64,000 bases of DNA from Takakia lepidozioides (Eukaryota > Streptophyta > Takakiopsida > Takakiales > Takakiaceae). Location: contig CM060731.1 in NCBI GenBank assembly GCA_030704615.1, forward strand, positions 8,742,001 to 8,806,000, in the 5' to 3' direction. The notes below the pieces were generated by a model, which did no database searches, was not told the DNA's origin, and saw only the letters and a list, made by a program, of their open reading frames with translations. Shown here one piece after another: positions 42,080-54,400 of the stretch (position 1 is its first letter; each line of letters begins with the position of its first letter). A program made the translations under genes and the position numbers.

Positions 42080-43320
42080 CCAAGGGACTAAGCTGCCCTC
42101 TATAGCCTGCTTGCTCTCTCATTAGGCAGCTATCTGAAAACGAAGTTAGGACTTATGAGCGGAAGAAAACGGGGGCAGACACTTCATTCTCTCCTGCACT
42201 AACCTACTGTTGTGCGGCCATGAGTGATGTAGGCATGGATGATCCATTATACGATGCTCCATTATACGATGCTCTTTTCCACAGGTGCAAAGCCGACACC
42301 CACTTTTGTGGCATATCCAAGCTGCTCATGAGGCAAGTCAACTATCACCTACCCAACCACCGGGAAAGTGAAGGGAGATTGTTCAGAGTGAATGCTTTGG
42401 AAGGTACCTCTGCTGTGGAAGTCCCTTCTAGGTCCGCTGTCCCTTCTAAATATTAGAATTGTACCATACTTCCACTTTTGCTGGCCATTTGGGGTTACTA
42501 AAACTGTAAAACAACTACATGAGCAATATCACTGGAAAAGCTTAGTTAAAGGTGTTTCAACTTTTATAGCAAGATGTGTACCATGTCATGCCAAGACCAT
42601 CATACCTAGGACCAAAGCGCCGTTGCCTTTGCAACCAATCCCTGTGATTAAACCATTCGCAAGGGTTGGCTTAGATCTAGTTGGACCCCTTAAATCCACG
42701 TCCAAGGGCCATGCATACCTTGTTGTTGTTACGGATTACCTGACGAAATTGGTTGAGCTCTGATATCTGGTTACTAAGGATAATGATGAGGTGATACAGT
42801 TTTTCCTTGATAAGGTGATCCTTTGCCACGGTTGCCCTCTTGAGATCCTCACGGATCAAGGTACAGAGTTCTATAACCAACTCATGGAGATTGTCTTGTT
42901 TAATCTCAACACTAAGCATGCAGTCACTGCTCCCTATAATCCCCAATGCAATGGTTTGACAGAACGATTTAACAAAACTATGTGCCACGAGTATGTACTA
43001 AACGTCTGCGAGACCACCGTCACAATTGTGGTCATCGCGGAGTTCCTCAAAATTGCTCAAAAAAAAAAGCGCAAGAACGGGAGGACTTGCAGCAACATGT
43101 CGATGAATATCAGAATCTTGCATACGATTTGTGATATTTGTGTACTTGTGCTCCTGCAAACGAGTGGATGGTATAGAAACATCGTAGAAGATACACGCCA
43201 CTTCAACCATCTGCAACTCGGTAGGTCTGATCATGCACTTCCAAATTGCATCATATCTCTACAAATCCATACCACTGTTATGAAATCCAAACTATCCCAG
43301 GTTCACTCAACCAACTAACT
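42080..43320 (+). pseudogene. Decayed Ty3/gypsy pol: integrase
   Basis: KTVKQLHEQYHWKSLVKGVS and FIARCVPCHAK form the HHCC-type zinc finger. Then LDLVGPLKSTSKGHAYLVVV and TDYLTKLVEL follow, a stop, and LEILTDQGTEFYNQLMEIV with YNPQCNGLTERFNKTM: the integrase core with its DQG and the NGLTERFN helix. The sequence diverges after CHEYVLNVCE. It belongs to a different Ty3 lineage from the element at 8.6-14.9 kb. Confidence 0.8.
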
Positions 43321-43800
43321 TGCAGAATTCAACATGAAAATTTAGGGCCGATTCTAATAAGAGGGAAAAACAGGGTGAAATGTGTTGAAAAAAGTGCCTT
43401 TATTAGCAGACCATTTTCTCGTTAGCAGATTTCTTGTAGCTATTGATCCACAGGGAATCAGAACTAATATTGTGTTTGAAATCCGGCCCTCTTGGATGAA
43501 CCTGGACCTCTATCCCTGGTCCTTCAGCTATCCCTGTCTGTGTACAAATCATGAATACTTGCTGCTAGCAGCTGACACTGACGACGTGAAGTTCTTCTAG
43601 CAAACCCCAACCCTAATTATTACAGTAGTTCTAATTCTAAATTGCATCTACTTCTCTCTAGTGTAGTCCAACATGCACTCACCTTTTTGTCTCCATTGTC
43701 CCGCCATTGACTAGGGTCGGAAAAGTGTTCATTCCAAAGCTTCTCCTCATCTCTGTTACCTGTTTTTGGATACTTTCATGTTGCCACATCGGCAGCAACT
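43321..43800. other. Non-coding stretch
   Basis: One 72-codon plus-strand frame (43382-43600) without a recognisable domain. No second LTR for the Ty3 element to its left could be identified. Confidence 0.3.
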
Positions 43801-43808
43801 TGTCAAAG

Positions 43809-44440
43809 TCACTCTAAAGTCCTCGTCCCTGCATCCGGGTAAAATTGTCCAGATCTTAACATATGCAGCACCACCTTTAGCAACGTGGAAGACAAGTAAG
43901 TGTGCATCTTGTATTTAAACCATATCTGAGCTCGCTGTACAATATTTTGATGGGTCAAACATATATGGTTTTTTGCTGCAAAGTCGCCGTATATAATGTA
44001 TTGTTCCATACCCTCGTTGATTTCATCGCCTGTAACATTGGACTGCACAAATTGAAAACCGGGTTCGTTCCTATCTTTCATGCAGTATCCAACCATTCCA
44101 ATATATGTATGTAGGCCTCTCTCTCTCAACAACTTGCAATGCACGACCTGACCAGGTGGCGTCATTCTCGGGTCATCCCATCCTAGGTGTTTTTTTAATT
44201 AATTTGTTACGCATCACCAAGCTGGAAACAAAGACTTTGCATACCATTTGCAAGTGCAGTTGGAAGACCGATCAATCTATTTCCAAAGAGCAGAGCCTAC
44301 TCTCACACACAGAATTGATGAAGGAATACTTCCATTTTTTGTAAACAAGCACGATCGATGTCCACTCCCCCAACAACGATGGTGACGCTAGCTTGCACGA
44401 CCTTCTTCCCTTCCATGTATCGCTCCTTTGCCTTGTCTCT
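43809..44440 (-). pseudogene. Rep/HUH-endonuclease-like fragment (Replitron-like?)
   Basis: The minus-strand frame reads RERGLHTYIGMVGYCMKDRN, EPGFQFVQSNVTGDEINEGM, then FAAKNHICLTHQNIVQRAQI. The GYCMKD block has the Tyr-x-x-Lys layout of motif III in HUH/Rep replication endonucleases, and GLHTYxGMVGYCMKD blocks occur in plant and algal TE proteins that I associate with Replitron-type elements. Upstream (44240-44410) a frame with SVTIVVGGVDIDRACLQKME may be the preceding part. No intact HUH motif, ATPase or element ends were found. A relic of a single-stranded-DNA virus would be the alternative. Confidence 0.45.
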
Positions 44441-44990
44441 TGCTATCCGCTTCATCCCTCTCATCTCTTCAAACATTTATATGCTAAAGCATCAACAGTC
44501 GGCGGCCTTCGTTCCGTCGCTTTTAGACGGTGATCATATAGTTTTCTAGAAGCTTGGACACACGTCGAAATGTGGTCGCTCTCTTCCATCGCTCCATCAC
44601 ACTGTCTTCGTCCATCCCTATTGGTCAATCCCACTATCTCCATTTCGTTGACCTTCAAAATTTCTACGCAGCAATGTTGGGTACTTATTATTTTGTCATG
44701 TGAGTTGAAAGCATACTTCCATACAATGAATCCGGATGATGTACGTTTTATTGCACAAAAACAACCTGGAGAACCAAAACCAACCTTGGAAAAGCCTTCA
44801 GGAAGAAACCTTAATGGGGTGTAGACAACATAAATACGAACTAATATATATAAAAAATAAAACCACATAGCATGAGGATCAACTTATAAACCATCATAAT
44901 GGACTAGACTCTAACTACTATGATGAAGTAACCAACATTTCGGATGACAGATAGAAATAGGAAGATGCACGCCGTGGAGGCTAATTATGC
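44441..44990. other. Non-coding or decayed stretch next to the Rep-like fragment
   Basis: The 135-codon minus-strand frame 44461-44868 has no recognised domain. It could be an upstream part of the same decayed TE. Confidence 0.3.
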
Positions 44991-44999
44991 AAACGGGAC

Positions 45000-45440
45000 A
45001 TATAGGTTTTTCATTTTTATTTTGCTTACTACCTTACTAACAACACTAAGTTGTAGCGAGTGCGAGTTTTCCGGCATGTATGCTTTTTATCCTACTAACA
45101 CACACCAAGTTCTAGCGACTGTGACTCTTCCATATTTGTTTGTCCATTTGTATCTTAAACTATCCTAGTTACACTCCAAACCTTATTGTACTACCATGTT
45201 ATCTCTTCTCAATGTTTCATGCTCTTTTAATATTTTCTTTTGTTGGATAAGGTATGATAGAATGATTACATGGATATCCAACCATTTCTTAATTCTACCG
45301 AGTATGAGTCCATCATATTTGTTTGTCCTTTTGTACCCTAAATCCAAACCCTAAACCCTTACCCTTACAGTAAACCCAAACCTTATTATACTTCTCTCTA
45401 GTTACACCCCAAACCTTATTGTACTACCCTAGTACCTCTT
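45000..45440. repeat. Inverted relative of the telomere-like repeat at 4.8-5.6 kb
   Basis: 'AAGTTGTAGCGAGTGCGAGT' (45048) is the reverse complement of the phrase near 5078. CCCTAAA-type tracts lie at 45345-45385. It supports a dispersed repeat that carries telomere-like tracts. Confidence 0.65.
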
Positions 45441-47335
45441 CCGAATGTTTCATGCTATTCTAATATTTTACTGCCCTTGTCACATCCAAAACATGATTCA
45501 TTCCAATGGCGTGGTATGTGAACATTATGCTTGATATGAAGATTCAATCAATAAAATTACTAGCAAGTTGTATCGAGTATGATAAAATAGGAATCTGGCC
45601 CATGTTCGATGCGACCCATTTGTTTATCGTGATCCTGCAATGAAATATTATTTTATTCGACTTCCAAGTGGACATTCAATGAATTGTTCAATACTGCTAC
45701 TTCACATTGAGCACTTCAATGTCAAATGGACCTCTTATATGACACATTTTGAAGCAGGTATGACATCACCTGTAATTTCACAAAGTTCAATCACACATTA
45801 CACCATGATATTATTAATATTTCAATTAATTTTAATTCAAATATATATTAAGTTTAGTCCGGATTTAAGCCAAAAGTCCAGAATTAATTGAAATAGTGTT
45901 TTATGTAGACGACAACGAGGATTACATTGTTTAACAAAGACTTGTGCAGTGAAGTTAGAATGAAAAACCAATCGACACAATTAATGTGTTTGGCTCCTAG
46001 TATAAATGCTTGCCCCTTTATATCATTGTGAAGTGCTTAATTAATTCTAGTGACAGCTGAAAAGTCGGAGTTTAGTTTTAGCGTAGAGAAAAAATATATA
46101 TAGTCCATAAATGTCATGTCATTGTATCAAACCTGTCTGAACTACCCATCAAAACTTATTTTTTAAATTTAATCGGTTCCAAGTTTGTTGTCTTGGTATG
46201 ATCATCTAAGCTCCGTCGTACAAAAGAGACGTTGTGATGCTCTCCATTGGAGTCTTGTTGAATGTGCCTGGGCTAATATATAATCTATATATTTATAAAA
46301 AATAACAAAAATGACAACGCGAGTGCTCTAGTTCTAGCAAAAGACAGCTCATTTCGGGATTGTATTCTTCAAGACCTTATTGGGTCCATGGATTATATCA
46401 GAATGGATTCAAGGCTGCAGGAGTGTAGGACTTCTAACATACTCACCAATGTCCTGCATATTTTTGAGTTATTTGCTGCTAGTGTTGTGGGTCAAGCTTT
46501 CAAAGTTTGGAATGATAAACTCTTTCCATTTCCGAATATCTCTACCAAAAGATTAAGACATGCCACTGTTTGTACTAAGGCGCTCTAGTACATTATTGAT
46601 TTTAGTAAAGTGTGAAAGAACAATTTAGTCTATGCTAAACAAGTCATGCTTATCCACCAAAGCCCACTCAATGGTTGATGAGTGAGATACTTAGGATAGG
46701 TTGGGATTATATGGATTTTCTATAAAGCATCTCAAGCAGACAAACAAGGGTTTTCATTTCTGGTTTTCTCAATATTGAGTATATTGTGTTGAAGTTCTGC
46801 TACATAGAAAAGCACATAAGAATAGAACAATGTTTGTGGTTAAAGGCTGGTGATGAACTCAGAAGTCGAGTCCTCTACCTATTGATTATACCTATTCTGA
46901 TCCCAGGAAACACTGCTGTGCATGCTACATCCTCCCAAAACTTACATGTCATACAGACAAAATGAGAATATTACTACATTTAGAGCAAGAGATGAGCATT
47001 ACACATCATATGATGGTGGCGGTCATACTTCGTACAGTGCTCGTCTCATATTCAACATGATCCAATTCTTCAATGTAAGATTATTCTAACACACCATCAT
47101 GATTATACTTATTTGTACTTGATCATTTGTACTCATTTGTACTTATTTAATATAATAATTTCTACTTAACAGTTGTAAGGTTTTACACTTCTTAGAACAT
47201 TCTATATATTAGCCAACCATGCCATGTATCACCATAGCAAACAAATACAAGACACATCATTTGGAAACGGTTCATTTCTATAACAAGATTTGTATAATAT
47301 AGGTCTCTACAATCGTATTCCAGATTGAGGTAGCT
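45441..47335. other. AT-rich intergenic stretch
   Basis: Short frames such as 46388-46588 (DYIRMDSRLQECRTSNILTN) have no recognised domain. No TIRs, LTRs or introns could be assigned. Confidence 0.3.
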
Positions 47336-50037
47336 AAGTCAAACTAAGCATGCACTCCCTCCGTCTCTGTCTTAGGTTGATGTCCCCATCAACGTTTGTT
47401 CCACATTTGAGGCCGTCTTTCAAAGGTCGCCACCGCATTGGATATGTTTTCCATTCTTGCGGCATGCACCCAACTTGCATCTACTTGGTGATATCCCTTC
47501 CATTTCATGAGATACTATGTTTCTTGATTTCGGATTCACCTTGACTTAAGTGTTGTCTCCATTTCGTATCCGGGATCCATTCTCATGATCAAGAAGCACA
47601 GGTGGTGGGCGCAAGGCCTGTTGCCGAATCAGACGTGTTTCATCTTTTAAGGAGGCTAAAAAACGAGACACGGAACACTGGATGCACTGTTTTCCACCCA
47701 TAATTCCAACTCGTAAACGTCCTTATTCATAACCTTCCGAATGTTTGCTTCAAACTTGACTTTTCATCGATTCTGATTGGTTTGTTGCGCTTTCTTGCCT
47801 GGACTTTGCAAGCTCCACAAAATGCTTGCGTCTTCAACATCGCCATTGTGCTGGAAACTTTTTTTTATCTCCTCCAGCCTCTTTGCTGCTCAATACATGA
47901 ACGCAAAATGCTTGCAACGGCAATTGCAGTTTCTCCCCCAATTATAGATAAAAATGACATTTTTAATGGTTATTTTGCGCTACGTTTATTGGTTTCCTAC
48001 TCCACAAAGGTAAAGTGTATGTTAGAAGATTCCCGATCCCTCTGTGAATAAATGAACATATGTGTGCGCTGGATCTTGTATGGAGGAAGCTGAGATGGAG
48101 GACGGGACATCGAAGGATGGAGGAAGCCAGGAAGAAGAAGAGAAGCCCTGCTTTTGGACATTGCCTCTGCCACATGAATGCATTTTCTTTGTAGATAATT
48201 CGCTAGACACTTCACTGTTCATTCTGTTCCTTGTGGCTATGGAGGAGGCGTTGATTATTGGTATGAATGTTGAGTGCCAAGTTTGCTTGGGGGGCCCAAG
48301 TCATTGACATCAAATGTGTTTTCCCGTAAACCACTTGGAAAAGTGAAGCTCCAATTCCGGAGTGTTTACATTATTATAGCAAGCATAGCTTCAGTTGCTT
48401 AAAATCATCCAAGTGTTTCCTCTAAGGACTGGGCCCCAGATTGCGTAAACTTGTCCAGTCCTCTGTCACAAGATGGAGATTGCTCAAGTTCACCCAAGTA
48501 TGTGCCCATGGGGCCTCCTATGGAAACACCAAACTCCTAAGCGTATTTTATGTAACAAATGGTGACAAGCTACTGGAGAGACTAAATATCACAGGCACTT
48601 GACAACAACACAACCCTGGACATCGAGACGATGCCTCACCTTCAAATGAGCTCAGCATTTAACATTCCGCAGACCAGCTGAGCCACCCAACATGTGTGGC
48701 ACTCATAGGAAGAAGCTAGTCTGCTTCTTTGGCTTTAATTTCACTGCCACCCTTGGGGGTTTCACTACAGACCCAAAAATAATGACTGCCAAAGGTAAAA
48801 TGGTGCCTATGAAATAGACACTGTTGTATGCCGCCAGTGTATCCCGACGACTCAATAGCTGCTAACACATGCAAAACACCATCAAAAAATTGAAACATGG
48901 AAAGAGTATCCTTGCAAAGAATCTATGACTTCCAACTTCAACACCCAAAAACCTTGCAGATAGGTAAATGCACTGTTAAAGTCCAGAGGTGAATATCAGG
49001 GGTCAGATGATATTTTTTTTTTGTCAGCTTTCAACATGGATGCCACTGAGGTATGTCACTATTGGTTGCCAATCACCTGTGGAATCTTAGCAGTATCTTG
49101 CAGATAGAGTGAAAGAATTTGTCAGGCAGTTAGGCAGAGTTTGGATTTGGAGTTGTCACAGACGAGTTAACATGTTGTCACCTTTGCTGTGACTTTCAAG
49201 TTCAACAAGGTGAAGTCTGGTTTGCCATGGATCCACGAGACAAATGATACATTCATGGACCTCTCTCTTATGAATGATGGCTGGGACCTCTCTCTCCAAG
49301 TGGTCCACCCAATCTGCTTGGTTTATCGATGTTACGTAATTCCGTAAGAGTTGCTTCAAGACAAAATTCATTCTTTTTGTTTGGCCGTCCGTTATAGGTC
49401 GGAAAGTTGTGCTCATCTTGAACTTTGTTCATTCCTAAATAATGATTTCAAAAACTTATTTGTAAACTTTGGATCGATGATATCCTTCGGGATTCCATGA
49501 AACTTGAAAACATGGACGAAGAAAAATGCCCAGTTTCTTTCGTCGCCGTATCTTTTGTAGAGATGACATGTGTCATGTTACTGTCCATATCCACCATGTC
49601 CACCATGATTGCACCGGGTTGGAACTAATGTATGGACGCCAATGCTCAATACAATGGACCACCACATTTATTTTTCTCTCATTGTTTTTTAAAAAACTTT
49701 CGTAAGCCACTGGACGCCCATCTTGCATAAAAACACCACCAATTGAAATCCTATGCGTATGTATGAATCTCAAACGGACTCTGGATCTCCAGGATCTTTA
49801 AAATTGGAGTTTCTACCAACCACTATTTCAACTTGGTAAATGTTTGATCACAAAATGTATCCCACATTCAAGCTTTTGACTTCTGCAAGAGGTTCGACAG
49901 TAGTCTAGCAATCTTCGCTTGAAAACTCCTCACGTACTTTCGGTAGTAAGAAGCAAGTCCCAAAAAAGATTGTACTCCTGAGATCGAAGTCGGAGGCTCC
50001 CAGTCCAAGATCACCCTCATTTTCTCTATCATCCATC

Positions 50038-50214
50038 AGCAGGTTGCTGCCCAGTGGTTGGGTATTTGTGCCTTACCTGTGCATAACTTATGTGATCATG
50101 GGTTCAATCCTTCAATATGTGCATTCAAATCGTCTATCGGCCCTTCGATGGGCTGTGTGTTGAGCAGTAGCCTATGTAGATCCATTGGATGTTAAAGAAA
50201 CTTTATCTTATTTT
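50038..50214 (+). mobile_element. tRNA-headed SINE-like insertion in the Ty3 RT
   Basis: It is flanked by perfect 11-bp repeats TATCATCCATC (50027-50037 and 50215-50225). Box A-like TGCCCAGTGGTTGGGTA is followed by box B GGGTTCAATCC. Later, GAGCAGTAGCC recalls the GGCAGTAGCC body of the other copies, so it may be a divergent subfamily. Removing it rejoins the RT coding sequence between IKMDD and VILDWEPP. Confidence 0.78.
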
Positions 50215-50381
50215 TATCATCCATCTTTATCCCATCAGCTTTCATACTCTCATGCCCAAAGAATTCTACTTTTGTGATCCCAAATTCACATTTTGAAGCT
50301 TTGGCGTAAAACTTACCTCCTCGAAACTTTTGGAACACCTTTTTTATAAGGTGCTCCAGATGGTTTGCCTTTGTCTTCGAA

Positions 50382-50930
50382 GGGGATTGATATGGCGTGA
50401 GCAGAAAAGAAAAACCTATGTGAGCAGGATCCGTTATTACGGGGGTGACATGTATGCCATCGGAAATACATATAGTAGACGGATATAGGGTCTTTATGCA
50501 TTAATAGGGTATACATGGCATGTAAAAGTAATTTTAAACATATAGAATGAGTTTGAAAGGGAGAAACTAAAGAACAAAACAAAACCCTAATTTCGCTGGC
50601 GAAAATCCAAGTTTCGTGTGCGAAAATCCAAATTTGCCAGCGAAACCCATTTTTTGGGTGGTTCTTGGGATGTTCTACACACAATTCTAATGCCACATTG
50701 TTTAAGTTCGCTGACCTTTGAGTTCTGGCAGATATATTTGTGGGTGTTTGTGCTAACATGAGTAGTTTCGTAAGTTTTGTCGTGTGAGCATGGTTTGCAG
50801 ATAGGTTCGTAATTTTTTTTGCGTGAGCACATTTTGGTTTCGCTATTCTTTATTCTTCGGATTCTTGGGGAATATATAGAATATGCCATTGTGGTCGCGG
50901 AAGCATCATGCTCACACGCTACCCAACCTC
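50382..50930. mobile_element. 549-bp non-autonomous TIR element in the Ty3 RT
   Basis: It is flanked by the 8-bp repeat TCTTCGAA (50374-50381 and 50931-50938). The ends GGGGATTGATATGGCGTGAG.. and, reversed, GAGGTTGGGTAGCGTGTGAG.. are imperfect inverted repeats. Both the 8-bp duplication and the GAGGTT...GTGAGCA-type end resemble the SWIM-transposase element at 16222-20331, which may supply its transposase. It interrupts the frame between ILVYSK and HLEHL. Confidence 0.75.
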
Positions 50931-51417
50931 TCTTCGAATAGACCAAGATGTGGTCAATGTAGAAGTATCTAGCCATTCCCAATGAAAAGAGAGTGTTCAT
51001 CAATGTACTGAAAGTGGCCAAAAGTCCAAATAACATCACCAAAAACTTATATGAACCATACCAGGTTGTTTTTCCTTCAGCTCATTACACCACCTGGATT
51101 TGGTGGTTTGGTGGTACCGGAGGAGAGGGGATCCGACTGAAATACTTTTCACCTCCCAACCAATCAAAGAGATATCGTATCAACATCATATGAACAGGGT
51201 CTAGTTAAGGTCTATTTAAACTAATTATGTTTAATTAGCTCACTAACAAGTTTGAGTATTACGAGGGAGCCACAGTGCCTTGGGTCGTCTGCAACAACAG
51301 AATGCTTGAATGCGGAGGCGAGGAGAGATTGGGGTGCATAACGCCGAGCATTGAGAGCAAGATATGAAGGTGGGAAGAAGAGAGGACATGATGCGGCTTT
51401 GAATTTGAAGAGTAAAA

Positions 51418-54400
51418 ATGGAGACGACGAAAGCTTTGCTTCCACAGGACGACTCTCTGTCGAGTATGCCGTTGGAGGTAGGATGCTTCTTCTCTAAGAG
51501 CTTGCACTTGTGGATTGCACGCTTTATCTTGTGGCACATTCCGGTATGCCAAGAGGTGATGGAAGGATTGAGTTATGGGACCTGGGACATTCGTGAGGGG
51601 AAACGGCTGCCGTCACCGGAGGACATTGGAAGCGTGAGTAAAGAATCAGAATCAGACATAGTGTCAAAAGGTAAGGCATTGTGTTGAATTACCTTCCCCA
51701 CTACACAAAAAAATTAGGTGTTTAGGAATACAGCGAACGTTGCTTCTTTCATACCATGTTTTTTTCCAGTTGGAACCTCAATTATATGTCAAACTTGCAT
51801 TTTTGTGGGCAAGGCGCTGAATTTCTGTCTTAGGGTGCTCCTTTTCGTGGTGCTTTTGGCCTTACTCTAGCTAGAAAATGATTGGTATAGTCTGGCGAGG
51901 TCACCCAGCTTCGTTGAAATGCTATATCTGACAGCAGCTGATGCCATATCCTAACTTTAGGGTTATTGGCCTGCAAGTTTTCATGCTCATCGAAATACTC
52001 ATCGATGACTTGCATTTCTGTTTTGTCAGATTCTCGTAAGGGTGCTTGCACCTCTGCATCCGCAAGACTGGGCACGTATTGCTCAGGCGTGCACAGTACT
52101 CCGGGCTGCTTGCATCAGGTATATCAGCAAAATGTCACTAACGGCAGTTGAAATGCTTATAAGTTGTACACTGACAACTGAGGTTTAGGTTTTGCTTCGG
52201 GCTAAGTCGGCTCATTTGTTCTTGTTTGGGTGGGGAAGTTCTTTCAAATGCTTAACAGATTTCTGAGAGCAATTTCCCCTTGGATTTTTTTTCTGCAAAG
52301 TTGCTTTGTACGTACCTGTTGCAGTTGCATGCATTTTTGTATGTACTTGTCATTAAACACTATACCCTAAATCCCGAGCCAGGGGATACCAAGGATATGA
52401 TTATTTGGCTATTATGACCCTGGACTACGGTGCTGATACACATGTTTGCATTTTGAAACGTGTGCAGTGTGCTTGGAACAGTGACATTTCTTGACCTGAA
52501 GAGTGCAGGTGCAGCACTTGATGATGCGTGCTTTGCCTTGCTGTCAAAGAGGCTTGGATCTAGACTAAGACGATTGGAACTGGTAGGAATCTCTTTGATG
52601 AATTATTTGAAGCAACGATTATGGAGATGCGAGGTTTTTTGGTATGAACAAATGTCTAGGATTAGGGTTTGTTGTATGGATCTTCAAAGGGTAGTTCTTG
52701 GAGCACATTTACTCAAGGTTCTTTCCTGGTGCTACTTCCAATTTTGGTTATGTAATGGTCTGTTGCTAAAACTCTGTGTTGGCTGATTCGTCCATGAAAC
52801 CTTCTGCAATATGACAGAAGCCCAGCATGTGTGGACCCACTGTCTGGACCTGATGAAGTTCCTGGGCAGTCTTAGCAGCTACCCCCTATTCAGGCAATGG
52901 TTGAATTATCCTGTAGTCTGCGGTCTAAGATATAAAGCTGAGGTCATGTACGTGAGTTTCATTGACGGTTTTTCCTTCTGTCTCTCTTGTCTGTTGTTAG
53001 ACAATTGGAGATTTTTTCCTTCCAAAATACTACATCCTTCGCAGTTATTCTGCAAATTTGAGTCTGGACTTCACTCCATTCTTACATGGTTTATCTTTTA
53101 TTCAAGGCATCCACGGACATATGCATAATATATTTTTGCATACAAAGCTGATAGCAGTGTTTTGTTTCTACCCTCATATGTTTGGATGCTTGATTCCAAC
53201 TTTTAAGATGAATGTGTACAGGATTGTTGGCACCTGACCGATGGAGCTCTGCAAAATCTGCCGGAGGGCATAGAAGAAATAGCCCTTTGTGGGTGCGATC
53301 ATCACAGCAACACACTTCTGTCACGTGTGGCAGATCGCACCTATGCCACTCTGCGCCGCTTTGCATGGTCAGGCTTTGGAGGCACTGTATCAGAAGAAGG
53401 CTTTGAAAATTTTGTGCATAAGTGCAGGTGAGCCTCAGATTGTGTTCGTCATCAGATCTCTGATAGTTGCATGAACGTGTCTGCTATTTGAGAAAGCGTA
53501 TCTGCCAGATTTACCCATTCTACAGGTCTTGTGCACAGCCAAAGTCCTGTTTATTCTTTACACCACAATGCAGTAGCTTATGTATGTTGTGTAGGGCCAC
53601 CTCATAGGTGAGTATAATGTGAGTACTGACCACTCACCAAGGAGCTTTACCGTGAAGGAAGGAGGTCCCACCTTTGCAGGTGCATGGGCTTACCAGTCCT
53701 GATACTACAGGCTCTCTTATTGCCTCCTGCCTTTTTAACCAAGAGCTGGTGAAAATTGCAAGTAGTATCCATGGTTAGAAGTTTCAACTTAGGGCAGTGC
53801 TTCACCTTGCTATTACTGAACTAAGCAGTCTCCAGCACCTGTTTCACTTTGGACATTGCAACATCTTTCTACTGTAACACATCAACAAAGTGCAGACAGA
53901 GGGTCTGTCCTAAGTGTTAAGTGTCATTGTACTGATTTTTTATGGTCGGTGTCTCGTGGTGATACAGCTGTTTCCCCTTCGCATACATAGTGTTTTCGGC
54001 TAATGAGTTTGTAGATGGTTAGAAACATGTTACTTGTGAAAGCATCCAATAGATGGCCAGTGGTTAGGGCACAAGGCCACCTTACAAGTGGTCGGTGGTT
54101 CAAAGTAACATAGGTGTATGTTGGATGTCACGATGTCACCCATTAGAGCCAACCCAGCTATAGGGTCGCTGGGTCAACCAGACACCTAATGTATTTCGAG
54201 TCCTTGGGGGAGGTTCGTGGTTGCGCCGGTTAGGGCCATTAGAAGGTGTCCACCTTCCAAATGGAAGGCAGTAGCCGTTTGGGGTGAAGTGACACCATAA
54301 GTTACGTTTGCTTTGGCAGGAGTCAACCTTCTATTATGTTATTGCGAGGATTTTGCAAAAAGCTGATGCATCCTTTTTGTTGTTACGATGGTGGGTAGTC

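Larger units (their letters stand above)
47340..51180 (-). mobile_element. Decayed Ty3/gypsy chromovirus, same lineage as 8.6-14.9 kb
   Basis: In minus-strand order: reverse transcriptase (GGEKYFSR at about 51140; FSTLMNTLFSLGMARYFYID, HILVYSK at about 50950), the rest of RT after a 549-bp insert (HLEHLIKKVFQKFRGGKFYA), [20 protein letters not shown] with ASYYRKYVR after a SINE-like insert (49890-50020), RNase H (ISIGGVFMQDGRPVAYES), integrase (STTFRPITDGQTKRMNFVLK) and the chromodomain region (47360-47760). A TGCATGCTTAG boundary at about 47343-47353 also follows the chromodomain at 13.1 kb. Many stops and frameshifts are present. The 48.0-49.1 kb part is not recognisable and may be another insertion. 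Confidence 0.82.

Noticed and set aside
48062-48307. 81-codon plus-strand frame with acidic run
   Set aside because: No domain, and it lies within a decayed minus-strand Ty3 element.
51830-52075. Minus-strand frame opposite the first F-box introns
   Set aside because: No domain, and it overlaps intron 1 and exon 2 of the well-supported F-box gene.
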